NCBI RefSeq assembly: GCF_024611995.1
Contig: NZ_CP102509.1
Location: 2,356,001 to 2,420,000 of the forward strand
Direction of reading: 5' to 3'
DNA from: Streptomyces sp. NBC_00162
GTDB taxonomy: Bacteria > Actinomycetota > Actinomycetes > Streptomycetales > Streptomycetaceae
DNA: 64,000 nucleotides
Below the pieces are notes generated by a model. The model worked only from the letters and a program-made list of their open reading frames with translations. It ran no database searches and was not told the origin of the DNA. The translations under genes and the position numbers were made by a program. Of this stretch, positions 10,181-18,802 are shown piece after piece. Numbering within the stretch: the first letter of the stretch is position 1; the number at the start of each line of letters is the position of its first letter.

Positions 10181-11644
10181 TCAGCCGACTCCGAGCCAGC
10201 CCTCGATCGGGTGGAGCGAGAAGAAGACCAGGAAGATTCCGGTCAGCGCCCACATGAAGCCGCCGATCTCACGGGCCTTGCCCTGAGCGATCTTGATGGC
10301 GACGTAGGAGATGACTCCCGCGGCGACACCGGCGGTGATCGAGTAGGTGAACGGCATGATCACGACGGTCAGGAAGACCGGGATCGAGGTCGAGCTGTCG
10401 GCCCAGTCCACGTGGCGCGCGTTCTGCATCATCATCGCGCCGATGACGACCAGGGCCGCGGAGGCCACCTCACCCGGGACGATCTGGGTGATCGGGGTGA
10501 AGAAGAGGCAGGCGGCGAAGAACAGGCCGGTGACCACGGAGGCGAGGCCTGTGCGGGCTCCCTCGCCGACGCCGGTCGCGGACTCGACGAACACGGTCTG
10601 GCCGGAGCCGCCCGCGACGCCACCGATGGCGCCACCGGCGCCGTCGATGAACAGAGCCTTGGACAGGCCCGGCATGCGGCCCTTGTCGTCGGCCAGCTTG
10701 GCCTCGGTGCCGACGCCGATGATGGTGGCCATGGCGTCGAAGAAGCCGGCGAGCACCAGGGTGAAGACGATCATGCCGACCGTCATGTAGCCGACGTCGC
10801 CCCAGCCGCCGAAGGAGACGTCGCCGAAGAGCGAGAAGTCCGGCATCGAGACCGCGGAGCCGCTGAGCTCCGGCGGACCGTTCTTCCAGGCCTTCGGGTC
10901 GATGTCCACGATGAGGTTGATGATCGCGGCGAGGACGGTGCCACCGACGATGCCGATCAGGATCGCGCCGCGGACCTTGCGGGCCTGGAGCATGAAGATG
11001 GTGATCAGGGTGACGGCGAAGAGCAGCACGGGCCAGCCGGACAGCTCACCGGTCGCACCGAGCTGGACGGGGGGCATGAACTCCCCGCCGTTGCCGACGA
11101 ACCCGGCCTTCACGAAGCCGATCAGGGCGACGAACAGGCCGATGCCCATGGTGATGGCGTGCTTCAGCGCGAGGGGGATGGCGTTCATGATCATCTCGCG
11201 GAGGCCGGTGACGACCAGGAGACAGATCACGACGCCGTAGACCACGCACATGCCCATGGCCTGCGGCCAGGTCATCTGCGGGGCCACCTGCGAGGCGAGC
11301 ACGCCGGACACGGAGAGGCCGGCGGCGAGGGCCAGCGGCACCTTGCCGACGAAGCCCATGAGGAGCGTGGTGACGGCCGCGGCGAAGGCGGTGGCGGTGA
11401 TGATCGCCGATCCGTCCATCACGGTGCCCGCGACGTCCTTGCCCGAGAGGAGCAGGGGGTTGAGCAAGAGGATGTACGCCATGGCCATGAAGGTCGTGAT
11501 ACCGCCACGAACCTCATTGCCGACGTTGGAACCTCTGTGCGTTATGTGAAAGTACCGATCGAGCCAAGAACGCCCGGCGGGGGTGCGAGAGCCGTCGCCG
11601 GCCTCTTCCGCGGTGGTCTTGGGCTCCACAGACGACTGGGTCAT
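10181..11644 (-). CDS. NCS2 family purine permease (AzgA/PbuG-like)
   Basis: A 487-residue membrane protein with 12-14 hydrophobic helices. The N-terminal EVRGGITTFMAMAYILLLNP, the motif FVGKVPLALAAGLSVSG and the late block GGSGQTVFVESATGVGEGAR match the AzgA/PbuG branch of NCS2, which imports hypoxanthine, guanine or adenine with protons. Start is ATG at 11644 with GGGAG 9-13 bases ahead. It lies between the xanthine dehydrogenase genes and the maturation factor on the same strand, so it likely supplies hypoxanthine or related substrate. A 331-bp leader separates it from the xanthine dehydrogenase stop, suggesting its own promoter. Confidence 0.92.
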   Translation of the reverse strand: MTQSSVEPKTTAEEAGDGSRTPAGRSWLDRYFHITHRGSNVGNEVRGGITTFMAMAYILLLNPLLLSGKDVAGTVMDGSAIITATAFAAAVTTLLMGFVGKVPLALAAGLSVSGVLASQVAPQMTWPQAMGMCVVYGVVICLLVVTGLREMIMNAIPLALKHAITMGIGLFVALIGFVKAGFVGNGGEFMPPVQLGATGELSGWPVLLFAVTLITIFMLQARKVRGAILIGIVGGTVLAAIINLIVDIDPKAWKNGPPELSGSAVSMPDFSLFGDVSFGGWGDVGYMTVGMIVFTLVLAGFFDAMATIIGVGTEAKLADDKGRMPGLSKALFIDGAGGAIGGVAGGSGQTVFVESATGVGEGARTGLASVVTGLFFAACLFFTPITQIVPGEVASAALVVIGAMMMQNARHVDWADSSTSIPVFLTVVIMPFTYSITAGVAAGVISYVAIKIAQGKAREIGGFMWALTGIFLVFFSLHPIEGWLGVG

Positions 11645-11975
11645 GGTGCCTAACTCCCAAGGTTCAAAGGGGCACCCGCATAAAGATTGGAGACGCGGGA
11701 TTTGGGATGCTGCGTTGGCTGCACGACCCGGGGTGACGGCCCGAGGCGACGCGAAAGTTCTGCGTGTACTGCGGGTACTGCGGGGGTTACCGCTGGTATT
11801 CCGGTACTGCTGGGGGTGTTGCTGGGTGCAGGGGTACTGCCGGGTGAAACGGACCGCGAGCGGTGCGGTACTTCGTACTCCGGGCGGCGCGGTGTGAAGT
11901 GTGACGTTCCCATGTCGCACCGCCCGGAGAGTCTGAGGGGGTCCGGGGGCCTCGCGGCCCCCGGACCACGCCGTC
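11645..11975. other. Non-coding leader with GTACTGC repeats, upstream of the NCS2 permease
   Basis: No gene is supported in this gap. It holds four GTACTGC units at 11766, 11775, 11804 and 11834, each followed by a G run, and a related GCGGTACTTCGTAC at 11865-11878. The first two copies are in direct tandem. Together they resemble a multi-site operator or structured 5' leader of the permease transcript. Confidence 0.5.
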
Positions 11976-14381
11976 CTAGAGGGTCCCGGTGAGGGCTTCC
12001 GGACGGATCGGCGTCTTGTTGAGCTCCAGACCGGTCGCCTGCCGGATCGCCGCGAGGACGGCCGGGGTGGACGAGAGGGTCGGGGCCTCGCCCATGCCGC
12101 GCAGGCCGTACGGGGCCTTCGGGTCGGCGAGCTCCAGGACATCGACCGGGATGGTCGGGGTGTCGAGGATGGTCGGGATCAGGTAGTCCGTGAAGGAGGG
12201 GTTGCGCACCTTCGCGGTCTTCGGGTCCACGATGATCTCTTCCATGATCGCGACGCCGAGGCCCTGGGTGGTACCACCCTGGATCTGGCCGACCACGGAG
12301 AGCATGTTGAGCGCCTTGCCGACGTCCTGGGCGGTCGCCAGCTCGACGACCTTGACCAGGCCGAGCTCGGTGTCCACCTCGACGACCGCGCGGTGCGCGG
12401 CGAAGGTGTACTGGACGTGGCCGTTGCCCTGACCGGTGACCAGGTCGAACGGGACGGTCGGGTGGTGACGGTACTCGAGCTCGAGGTCGATCGCGTCCTC
12501 GCCCTCCAGGATGTCGGCGATGTCCGCGAGGACCTCGCCGTCGTCGGTGACGACCTTTCCGCCTTCGAGCAGCAGCTCGGCCGTGGCCCACGCCGGGTGG
12601 TACGAGCCGTTCTTGCGGCGGCCGATCTCCAGCAGGGCCTCGCGGACGGCCTCACAGGTGTTCTTCACGGCGCCACCGGTCATGTACGTCTGCCGGGAGG
12701 CGGACGTGGAACCGGCGGAGCCGACCTGCGTGTCGGCCGGGTGGATGGTCACCTGCGTGACACCCAGCTCCGTACGGGCGATCTGCGCGTGGACGGTGAT
12801 GCCGCCCTGGCCGACCTCCGCCATGGCCGTGTGGACCATCGCGACGGGCTCGCCGTTGATGACCTCGAGGCGCACGCGGGCGGTCGAGTAGTCGTCGAAG
12901 CCCTCGGAGAAGCCGACGTTCTTGATGCCGACCGCGTAGCCGACGCCGCGGACGACGCCTTCGCCGTGGGTGGTGTTCGAGAGGCCACCGGGCAGCGCGC
13001 GGACGTCCGCGTTCTCTCCGGCGCTCTCCCACTGGCGCTCCGGCGGCAGCGGGCGGGCCTTGACCCGGCGCAGCAGCTCGGCGACGGGCGCCGGGGCGTC
13101 CACGACCTGGCCGGTGGGCATGACCGTGCCCATCTCCATGGCGTTCAGCTGGCGGAACTCGACCGGGTCCATGCCCAGCTTCTCCGCGAGCTTGTCCATC
13201 TGGGCCTCGTAGGCGAAGCAGGCCTGGACGGCGCCGAAGCCGCGCATCGCGCCACAGGGCGGGTTGTTCGTGTAGAGCGCGATCGCCTCGATGTCCACGT
13301 CCTCCAGGACGTACGGACCGACCGAGAGGGAGGAGGCGTTGCCCACGACCGCCGGGGAAGCGGACGCGTACGCGCCGCCGTCCAGGACGATCTTGCACTT
13401 CATGTGCGTGAGCTTGCCGTCCTTGGTGGCGCCGTGCTCGTAGTAGAGCTTCGCCGGGTGGCGGTGCACGTGTCCGAAGAAGGACTCGAAGCGGTTGTAG
13501 ACGATCTTGACCGGCTTGTTCGTGGCCAGGGCCAGGAGGCAGGCGTGGATCTGCATCGAGATGTCCTCGCGGCCACCGAAGGCACCGCCGACGCCGGAGA
13601 GCGTCATGCGGACCTTCTCCGGCGGCAGACCCAGGACCGGGGCGATCTGCTGGAGGTCCGAGTGCAGCCACTGGGTGGCGACGTAGAGCTCGACGCCGCC
13701 GTCCTCGGAGGGCACGGCCAGGCCGGACTCCGGGCCGAGGAAGGCCTGGTCCTGCATGCCGAAGGTGTACTCGCCCTCGACGATGACGTCGGCGCGCTTG
13801 CGGGCCTCTTCCACGTTGCCGCGGATGATCGGCTGGCGGTGCACGATGTTCGGGTGCGGGACGTGACCGATGTGGTGGTCGTCGCGGCCCTCGTGGATCA
13901 GCGGCGCGCCGGGGGCGAGGGCGGAGGCCTCGTCCGTGACGAGCGGCAGCTCCTTGTAGTCGATCTTGATCTTGGCGGCCGCGCGGCGGGCGGTCTCCGG
14001 GTGGTCGGCGGCCACGAGGGCGACCGGCTCACCGTGGTGACGTACCCGGCCGTTGGCGAGAACCGGGGTGTCCTGGATCTCGAGGCCGTAGTTCTTCATC
14101 TCGGCCGGCAGGTCGTCGTACGTCAGCACCGAGTAGACGCCGGGCATCGCGAGCGCCTCGGAGATGTCGATGGAGACGATCTCGGCGTGGGCGACGGTGC
14201 TGCGCAGGGTCTGGCCCCACAGCATGTCCTCGTGCCACATGTCCGAGGAGTACGCGAACTCGCCGGTGACCTTGAGGGTGCCGTCCGGGCGGAGCGTGGA
14301 CTCGCCGATGCCGCCCTTGTTGTGCTTCTGCGTGACGTTGGTCGGCGTACCCGCCGGAACCGTGCGCGTGTTCTGGGCCAT
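11976..14381 (-). CDS. Xanthine dehydrogenase, molybdopterin-binding subunit
   Basis: An 801-residue catalytic subunit that hydroxylates hypoxanthine and xanthine to urate. It matches the Ald_Xan_dh_C fold: KVTGEFAYSSDM near the N-terminus, then GVGGAFGGREDISMQ, GGAYASASPAVVGNASS and GAMRGFGAVQACFAYE, and Mo-pterin contacts GQGGITVHAQIA and GSAGSTSASRQ. A conserved late Glu lies in GLRGMGEAPT, in the position of the catalytic base. Start is ATG at 14381 with GAGGCGG upstream. The 5' end is 2 bp from the stop of the iron-sulfur subunit, so translation is probably coupled. Organism-specific naming of the three subunits varies, so I leave the symbol blank. Confidence 0.95.
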   Translation of the reverse strand: MAQNTRTVPAGTPTNVTQKHNKGGIGESTLRPDGTLKVTGEFAYSSDMWHEDMLWGQTLRSTVAHAEIVSIDISEALAMPGVYSVLTYDDLPAEMKNYGLEIQDTPVLANGRVRHHGEPVALVAADHPETARRAAAKIKIDYKELPLVTDEASALAPGAPLIHEGRDDHHIGHVPHPNIVHRQPIIRGNVEEARKRADVIVEGEYTFGMQDQAFLGPESGLAVPSEDGGVELYVATQWLHSDLQQIAPVLGLPPEKVRMTLSGVGGAFGGREDISMQIHACLLALATNKPVKIVYNRFESFFGHVHRHPAKLYYEHGATKDGKLTHMKCKIVLDGGAYASASPAVVGNASSLSVGPYVLEDVDIEAIALYTNNPPCGAMRGFGAVQACFAYEAQMDKLAEKLGMDPVEFRQLNAMEMGTVMPTGQVVDAPAPVAELLRRVKARPLPPERQWESAGENADVRALPGGLSNTTHGEGVVRGVGYAVGIKNVGFSEGFDDYSTARVRLEVINGEPVAMVHTAMAEVGQGGITVHAQIARTELGVTQVTIHPADTQVGSAGSTSASRQTYMTGGAVKNTCEAVREALLEIGRRKNGSYHPAWATAELLLEGGKVVTDDGEVLADIADILEGEDAIDLELEYRHHPTVPFDLVTGQGNGHVQYTFAAHRAVVEVDTELGLVKVVELATAQDVGKALNMLSVVGQIQGGTTQGLGVAIMEEIIVDPKTAKVRNPSFTDYLIPTILDTPTIPVDVLELADPKAPYGLRGMGEAPTLSSTPAVLAAIRQATGLELNKTPIRPEALTGTL

Positions 14382-14383
14382 GG

Positions 14384-14989
14384 TCAGACCGCCTCTGCCT
14401 GACGGGCGGCCGCCAGGCGGACCGCGTCGAGGATCTTCTCGTAGCCCGTGCAACGGCAGAGGTTGCCGGACAGGGCCTCACGGATGTCCTGGTCGGACGG
14501 GGAGGAGTTCTCCTCGAGCAGCGCGTCGGCCTGGACCAGGAGGCCCGGGGTGCAGAAACCGCACTGGACGGCGCCGGCGTCGATGAACGCCTGCTGGATG
14601 TTGGAGAGCTCGACGCCCTCACCGGTCTGCGAGTCGCCCGGCTTGGCCTGCCACTGCTTGGCCGCGTCCAGGGACACGCCCTTGCTGCCGCAGCCGCCGC
14701 CGGTGCCGCAGGCACCGCCGTGGCCGTGCTCCTCGCGCTGCTTGGCGAACTCCGCCAGGCCCTCGACGGTCACGACGTCGCGACCCTCGACCTGACCGGC
14801 CGCGACCAGACAGGAACAGACCGGCACGCCGTCGAGACGGACGGTGCAGGAACCGCACTCGCCCTGCTCACAGGCGTTCTTCGAACCGGGCAGGCCCAGG
14901 CGCTCGCGCAGGACGTAGAGAAGGGACTCGCCCTCCCATACGTCGTCCGCTTCCTGCTGACGGCCGTTGACAGTGAAATTGACGCGCAT
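14384..14989 (-). CDS. Xanthine dehydrogenase, [2Fe-2S] subunit with unusual Cys/Gly/His insert
   Basis: A 201-residue two-cluster electron-transfer subunit. The plant-type cluster uses C40, C45, C48 and C60 (CEQGECGSC); the second cluster uses C143, C146, C178 and C180 (CGFC ... CRC). Related subunits are usually about 155-170 residues. The excess lies between the domains: residues ~84-128 include EEHGHGGACGTGGGCGSKG with two extra cysteines (C94, C100) and two histidines, followed by a hydrophilic linker. Gaps to both neighbours are 2 bp. The function of the insert is unknown; it could be a flexible linker or a metal-binding or redox-sensitive element. Confidence 0.94.
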   Translation of the reverse strand: MRVNFTVNGRQQEADDVWEGESLLYVLRERLGLPGSKNACEQGECGSCTVRLDGVPVCSCLVAAGQVEGRDVVTVEGLAEFAKQREEHGHGGACGTGGGCGSKGVSLDAAKQWQAKPGDSQTGEGVELSNIQQAFIDAGAVQCGFCTPGLLVQADALLEENSSPSDQDIREALSGNLCRCTGYEKILDAVRLAAARQAEAV

Positions 14990-14991
14990 GA

Positions 14992-15888
14992 TTACGCAGC
15001 CCCTTCAAGCGAGCGGCCGTTGCCGGTACCGCGGTACTGCTCCCAGGTCCAGACGAGCTGGCGGCGAGCCATGATGCCGACCGCGTGACGGCGGTACTTC
15101 GCCGTGCCGCGGACGTCGTCGATCGGGTTGGCCGCGCCGGAGGCGAGGTCACCGAACTGCTTGGCGATCGACGGGGTGATGACCTTGCCCGACTCCCAGA
15201 AACCGCCCTCTTCGAGCGCGGCGTTCAGGAACTCCTCGGCGGCCTTCGCACGGATCGGGGTCGGCGCGGCCGAACCGATGCCGGTGCGGACCGTGCGGGT
15301 CTCCGGGTGCAGGGCCAGGCCGAACGCGCAGACCGCGATGACCATCGCGTTGCGGGAGCCGACCTTGGAGTACTGCTGGGGGCCATCCGCCTTGTCGATG
15401 TGGATGGTCTTGATGAGCTCGTCGGCGGCGAGCGCGTTGCGCTTGACGCCGGTGTAGAACTCGTCGATCGGGATCAGGCGAGAGCCGCGTACGGACTCCA
15501 CCTCGACCTGCGCGCCGGCGGCGAGCAGTGCGGGGTGGGAGTCACCTGCCGGCGAGGCGCAACCGAGGTTGCCGCCGACGCCGCCGCGGTTACGGATCTG
15601 CGGGGACGCGACCGTGTGCGAGGCGAGCGCGAGACCCGGAAGCTCCGTGCGGAGGTTTTCCATGATCTGCGTGTACGGGACGGAGGCGCCCAGACGAACC
15701 ACGTCCTCGCCGACCTCCCACTCCCGCAGCAGACCGATGCGGTTCAGGTCCAGGAGGTACTCCGGCCGACGGTGGTCGAAGTTGATCTCGACCATCACAT
15801 CGGTGCCACCCGCAATCGGCACAGCTGTGGGGAACTCGGCCTTAGCGGCGAGCGCCTCCTCCCAGCTGGCGGGGCGAAGGAAGTCCAT
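14992..15888 (-). CDS. Xanthine dehydrogenase, FAD-binding subunit
   Basis: A 298-residue subunit that accepts electrons from the iron-sulfur subunit and passes them to NAD+ or another acceptor. The FAD pyrophosphate motif AGGTDVMVEI lies at about 26-35 and the second FAD contact is RNRGGVGGNLGCASPAGDS, both typical of CO-dehydrogenase-type flavoproteins. It is the first gene of the xanthine dehydrogenase operon, divergent from pucR. Start is ATG at 15888 behind a purine-rich AAGAAGAAGAGAG tract. The upstream region holds two GTCGTTCAC repeats 41 bp apart. Confidence 0.94.
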   Translation of the reverse strand: MDFLRPASWEEALAAKAEFPTAVPIAGGTDVMVEINFDHRRPEYLLDLNRIGLLREWEVGEDVVRLGASVPYTQIMENLRTELPGLALASHTVASPQIRNRGGVGGNLGCASPAGDSHPALLAAGAQVEVESVRGSRLIPIDEFYTGVKRNALAADELIKTIHIDKADGPQQYSKVGSRNAMVIAVCAFGLALHPETRTVRTGIGSAAPTPIRAKAAEEFLNAALEEGGFWESGKVITPSIAKQFGDLASGAANPIDDVRGTAKYRRHAVGIMARRQLVWTWEQYRGTGNGRSLEGAA

Positions 15889-16142
15889 GTGCGGCTCTCT
15901 TCTTCTTCATCGTGTCGTTCACTTCAAGCCAGGAGGCCTAAGGGCCCTCGACTGGTCGTTCACGTGCTGTTAACGCGGTGTGGACTCAGTACACCGGCCG
16001 CCTGTCCCCCGGGTGCAGTCACCGAAACCATGAAGGAGTTGGCTGACGGCCTCCCTCGTCTTGTAGATTCGTATGAAAGGCAGGATGCAACGACCTGCCC
16101 GATTTCCAACGGCAACATTCGAGACAGATCGGCGGCGACATC
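15889..16142. promoter_or_regulatory. Divergent promoter region of xanthine dehydrogenase operon and pucR
   Basis: Non-coding region of 254 bp. Direct repeats GTCGTTCAC at 15914-15922 and 15955-15963 are 41 bp apart, near four helical turns, and lie close to the xanthine dehydrogenase start. For pucR, TTGGCT (16039-16044) and TAGATT (16064-16069) with 19-bp spacing are a possible promoter. PucR itself is the obvious candidate regulator. Confidence 0.45.
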
Positions 16143-17822
16143 ATGCGGCTGCGCGCACTGCTGGAAACCGAGGCGCTGGGGCTGCGGCTGCTGGGCGGCG
16201 AGGATGAACTCGACCGGACGGTCCGCGGGGTCATGACGACCGACCTGCGTGATCCCAGCCGATACCTGACCGGGGGCGAGCTCGTCCTCACCGGCCTGGC
16301 CTGGCGTAGAAATTCAGCCGATTCCGAGCCGTTCGTACGAATCCTCGCGAGCGCGGGCGTCGCCGGGCTCGCCGCCGGCGAGGCGGAGCTGGGAGCCATC
16401 CCGGATGATCTGGTCTCGGCCTGTGTGCGCAACCGTCTGCCGCTGTTCGCCGTGAACGAGGACGTTGCATTCGCCACGATCACCGAGTACGTGGTGCGGC
16501 AGGTCTCCGGAGAGCGCGCGGGCGATCTCGCGGCCGTCGTGGACCGCCACCGGCGCCTGATGACCTCGGGTCCTGCGGGCGGTGGACCGGATGTGGTGCT
16601 GGATCTGCTCACCACCGACCTCGATCTCCGGGCCTGGGTGCTGTCCCCCACCGGCCGGCAGATCGCCGGGGCGGGCGAGCCGCTGGCACCGGGCGTCTGC
16701 GCGGCCCTGGCGAGTGAGCACCTCGCGGCGGTCCGGACGGGCCGCAGGGGACCGCACCGGATCTCCATTCAGGGTATTACCTACTCGCTCTTCCCGATCA
16801 GGGGACACGGCCGGGGCGCCACCGGGCCGGGCTCCCGGGACGTGCGCGAGAGCGTGCTGTCGGACTGGCTGCTGGCCGTGGAGGCGGACGCGGGCGACTG
16901 GCCCGCCGAGCGCCTGGACCTGCTCCAGGGCGTCACCCAGCTGATCGCCGTCGAGCGGGACCGGCGCGACGCGGCCCGCACGGTGCGCCGCCGTCTCGCA
17001 CAAGAGGTCCTCGAACTGGTCCAGACGGGTGCTCCGCCCGCCGAGATCGCCGCCCGCCTGCGGGTGGCGGCGCCGGTGCTGCTGCCCGGCCTGGGCGCGG
17101 CCCCGCACTGGCAGGTCGTCGTGGCCCGGGTGGACTGGGACGGCGGGGACATCCCCGGCGGCCCGGTGGCCCAGTCGCTGCTGGAGGAGATCCTCGTCGA
17201 CCCGTCCGTCTCGGGGCCGGAGCCCTCGGACCGGATCGCCGTCGCCCACGCCGGGGACGAGGCCATCGCCCTGGTGCCGCTGCCCTCGCTGACCGGGGAG
17301 GGCGGGGAGGACAAGGGCCCCGACTCGGCCCTGCACGCCGACGAGCTGCTCTCGGCCGTACGCGACCCCCTGCAGGCCGGTCTGGCCGACGACGGGCGGC
17401 TCACGCTGGGCGTCAGCGCGGCCGTGCACTCCGCCGAGGGGCTGCGCGGGGCGCTGGAGGAGGCCCGGCACGCCCGCCGGGTCGCCGCGGCCCGCCCGGG
17501 CCGGGTCTGCGCGGCCGGACACCACGAGCTGGCCTCGCACGTGCTGCTGCTGCCGTTCGTGCCGGACGACGTGCGGCGCGCCTTCACGGCCCGGCTGCTG
17601 GACCCGCTGCGGGACTACGACCGGCGCCACCGCGCGGAGCTGATTCCGACGCTGGAGGCCTTCCTGGACTGCGACGGCTCCTGGACCCGCTGCGCGACGC
17701 GGCTGCACCTGCACGTCAACACGCTGCGCTACCGGGTCGGGCGAATCGAGCAGTTGACGGGGCGTGACCTGTCCCGGCTGGAGGACAAGCTCGACTTCTT
17801 CCTGGCACTGCGCATGAGCTGA
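16143..17822 (+). CDS. pucR: PucR family transcriptional regulator
   Basis: A 559-residue regulator. The N-terminal PucR-like domain (about 1-130, MRLRALLETEALGLRLLGG) is followed by a GGDEF-like central region. The C-terminal HTH_30 domain (about 500-557) shows FLDCDGSWTRCATRLHLHVNTLRYRVGRIEQL, written here only in part as HLHVNTLRYRVGRIE. In bacteria PucR proteins control purine catabolism. The gene is divergent from the xanthine dehydrogenase operon with a 254-bp shared promoter, so it most likely senses a purine breakdown product and controls that operon. Start is ATG at 16143. A strong hairpin follows. Confidence 0.92.
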   Translation: MRLRALLETEALGLRLLGGEDELDRTVRGVMTTDLRDPSRYLTGGELVLTGLAWRRNSADSEPFVRILASAGVAGLAAGEAELGAIPDDLVSACVRNRLPLFAVNEDVAFATITEYVVRQVSGERAGDLAAVVDRHRRLMTSGPAGGGPDVVLDLLTTDLDLRAWVLSPTGRQIAGAGEPLAPGVCAALASEHLAAVRTGRRGPHRISIQGITYSLFPIRGHGRGATGPGSRDVRESVLSDWLLAVEADAGDWPAERLDLLQGVTQLIAVERDRRDAARTVRRRLAQEVLELVQTGAPPAEIAARLRVAAPVLLPGLGAAPHWQVVVARVDWDGGDIPGGPVAQSLLEEILVDPSVSGPEPSDRIAVAHAGDEAIALVPLPSLTGEGGEDKGPDSALHADELLSAVRDPLQAGLADDGRLTLGVSAAVHSAEGLRGALEEARHARRVAAARPGRVCAAGHHELASHVLLLPFVPDDVRRAFTARLLDPLRDYDRRHRAELIPTLEAFLDCDGSWTRCATRLHLHVNTLRYRVGRIEQLTGRDLSRLEDKLDFFLALRMS

Positions 17823-17828
17823 GAAGAT

Positions 17829-17863
17829 CCGCCCCGGGGCCGACGGGTTCCGGCCCGGGGCGG
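17829..17863 (+). terminator. Terminator hairpin after pucR
   Basis: A near-perfect 13-14 bp G/C stem with an 8-nt loop begins 7 bp after the stop. There is no T run. Confidence 0.6.
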
Positions 17864-17987
17864 CTGATGATCCGTCCGGACTTTGTGAAAGAGTTCACCC
17901 GACCCCTTGGCCGGAGCCGCAGATCCGTGCTCTCATTTCGCCCCAGGGCTCAATGATGTGCTGCTTGGTTGCTTCGGGGAGGGCAAT

Positions 17988-18770
17988 GTGGCGGATACCG
18001 CCATGTCGGGTGCCGGAACTACCGGGGGAGAAGACCCCCTCCAGCGGGCGATATGGCGGCTGCGCTCGCGCGGCTGTTGGACCGACGCGGCGGCGCTGCT
18101 GACGCCGCACCTGGGAAACGCGGGAGCCGCCGTGCAGCGGACCGCGCTGCTGGTCGAGCGGTGCCTGTTCACGGGCCAGGGCTGGGCCGAGGCCGAGGAC
18201 GCGCTGCGGGTCGCCGAGGCGGTCGCGCAGGACGACGACGACCGCGGGGCGGCCGCGTGCGAGCGGGGCCAGCTGGCGTACGCCGCGACCGTGCTCGGCG
18301 TACGGGACCGGGCCGACGAGGCCCGATCCGCGCTGGGCCGGGCGGCGGCCCTGCTGTCGCCGGGGTCCCGGACCCGTCCGCTGCTGGACTTCCGGCGGGG
18401 CCTGGTCGCCGAGCATCTGGCGGACGCCCCGCAGTCGGCGCGGCCGGCGTACCACCGGGCCCATGCGGGGGCCGAGGCGCACGGGGACACCCTGTTGCTG
18501 TCGTTCACCTGGCGGCACCTGGCCGCGCTGGCCCTGCGGGACGGTGAGGTCGCGGAGGCCCGCCACGGCTTCCTGGAGTCCCTGCGGATCCGGGAGGAGC
18601 TGGGGTTCCTGATCGGCACGGCCCCGGCGCTGGCCGCGCTGGCCGAAGCCGAGCCGGAGCCCGAGGCCGCCCGTCTCCGCGCGGAGGCCCGCCGCCTGTT
18701 CCACCTCCTGGGCGGCATCCCCACCTGGCTGGCGGACCAGCTCCACCCCGCCCCTTCGCCCGCGGCGTAG
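17988..18770 (+). CDS. Hypothetical helical-repeat (TPR-like) protein
   Basis: A 260-residue soluble, Ala/Arg/Glu-rich helical protein. Repeated units of about 35-40 residues, such as GWAEAEDALRVAEAVAQ, DRADEARSALGRAAALL and GEVAEARHGFLESLRIREELG, resemble degenerate tetratricopeptide helices. The last resembles the tail of TPR regulators of the BTAD/LuxR type. No enzymatic or DNA-binding motif is visible. Start is set at GTG 17988 because GGGGAGGG lies 5-11 bases upstream; the frame extends further 5' to 17907 without an RBS. It converges on a GntR gene with a 32-bp gap. A protein-interaction role is inference. Confidence 0.7.
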   Translation: MADTAMSGAGTTGGEDPLQRAIWRLRSRGCWTDAAALLTPHLGNAGAAVQRTALLVERCLFTGQGWAEAEDALRVAEAVAQDDDDRGAAACERGQLAYAATVLGVRDRADEARSALGRAAALLSPGSRTRPLLDFRRGLVAEHLADAPQSARPAYHRAHAGAEAHGDTLLLSFTWRHLAALALRDGEVAEARHGFLESLRIREELGFLIGTAPALAALAEAEPEPEAARLRAEARRLFHLLGGIPTWLADQLHPAPSPAA

Positions 18771-18802
18771 CCACCGGCACCCACACGGCGCTCCGCCCCG
18801 GG

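Noticed and set aside
12880..12895. GTCGAGTAGTCG inside the xanthine dehydrogenase large-subunit gene, resembling the GATCGAGTAGTCC motif
   Set aside because: It lies within conserved coding sequence and differs at the ends, so it is probably coincidental.
15889..16142. Possible small genes in the xanthine dehydrogenase/pucR gap
   Set aside because: Short frames lack an RBS and recognisable sequence; the segment behaves as a promoter.
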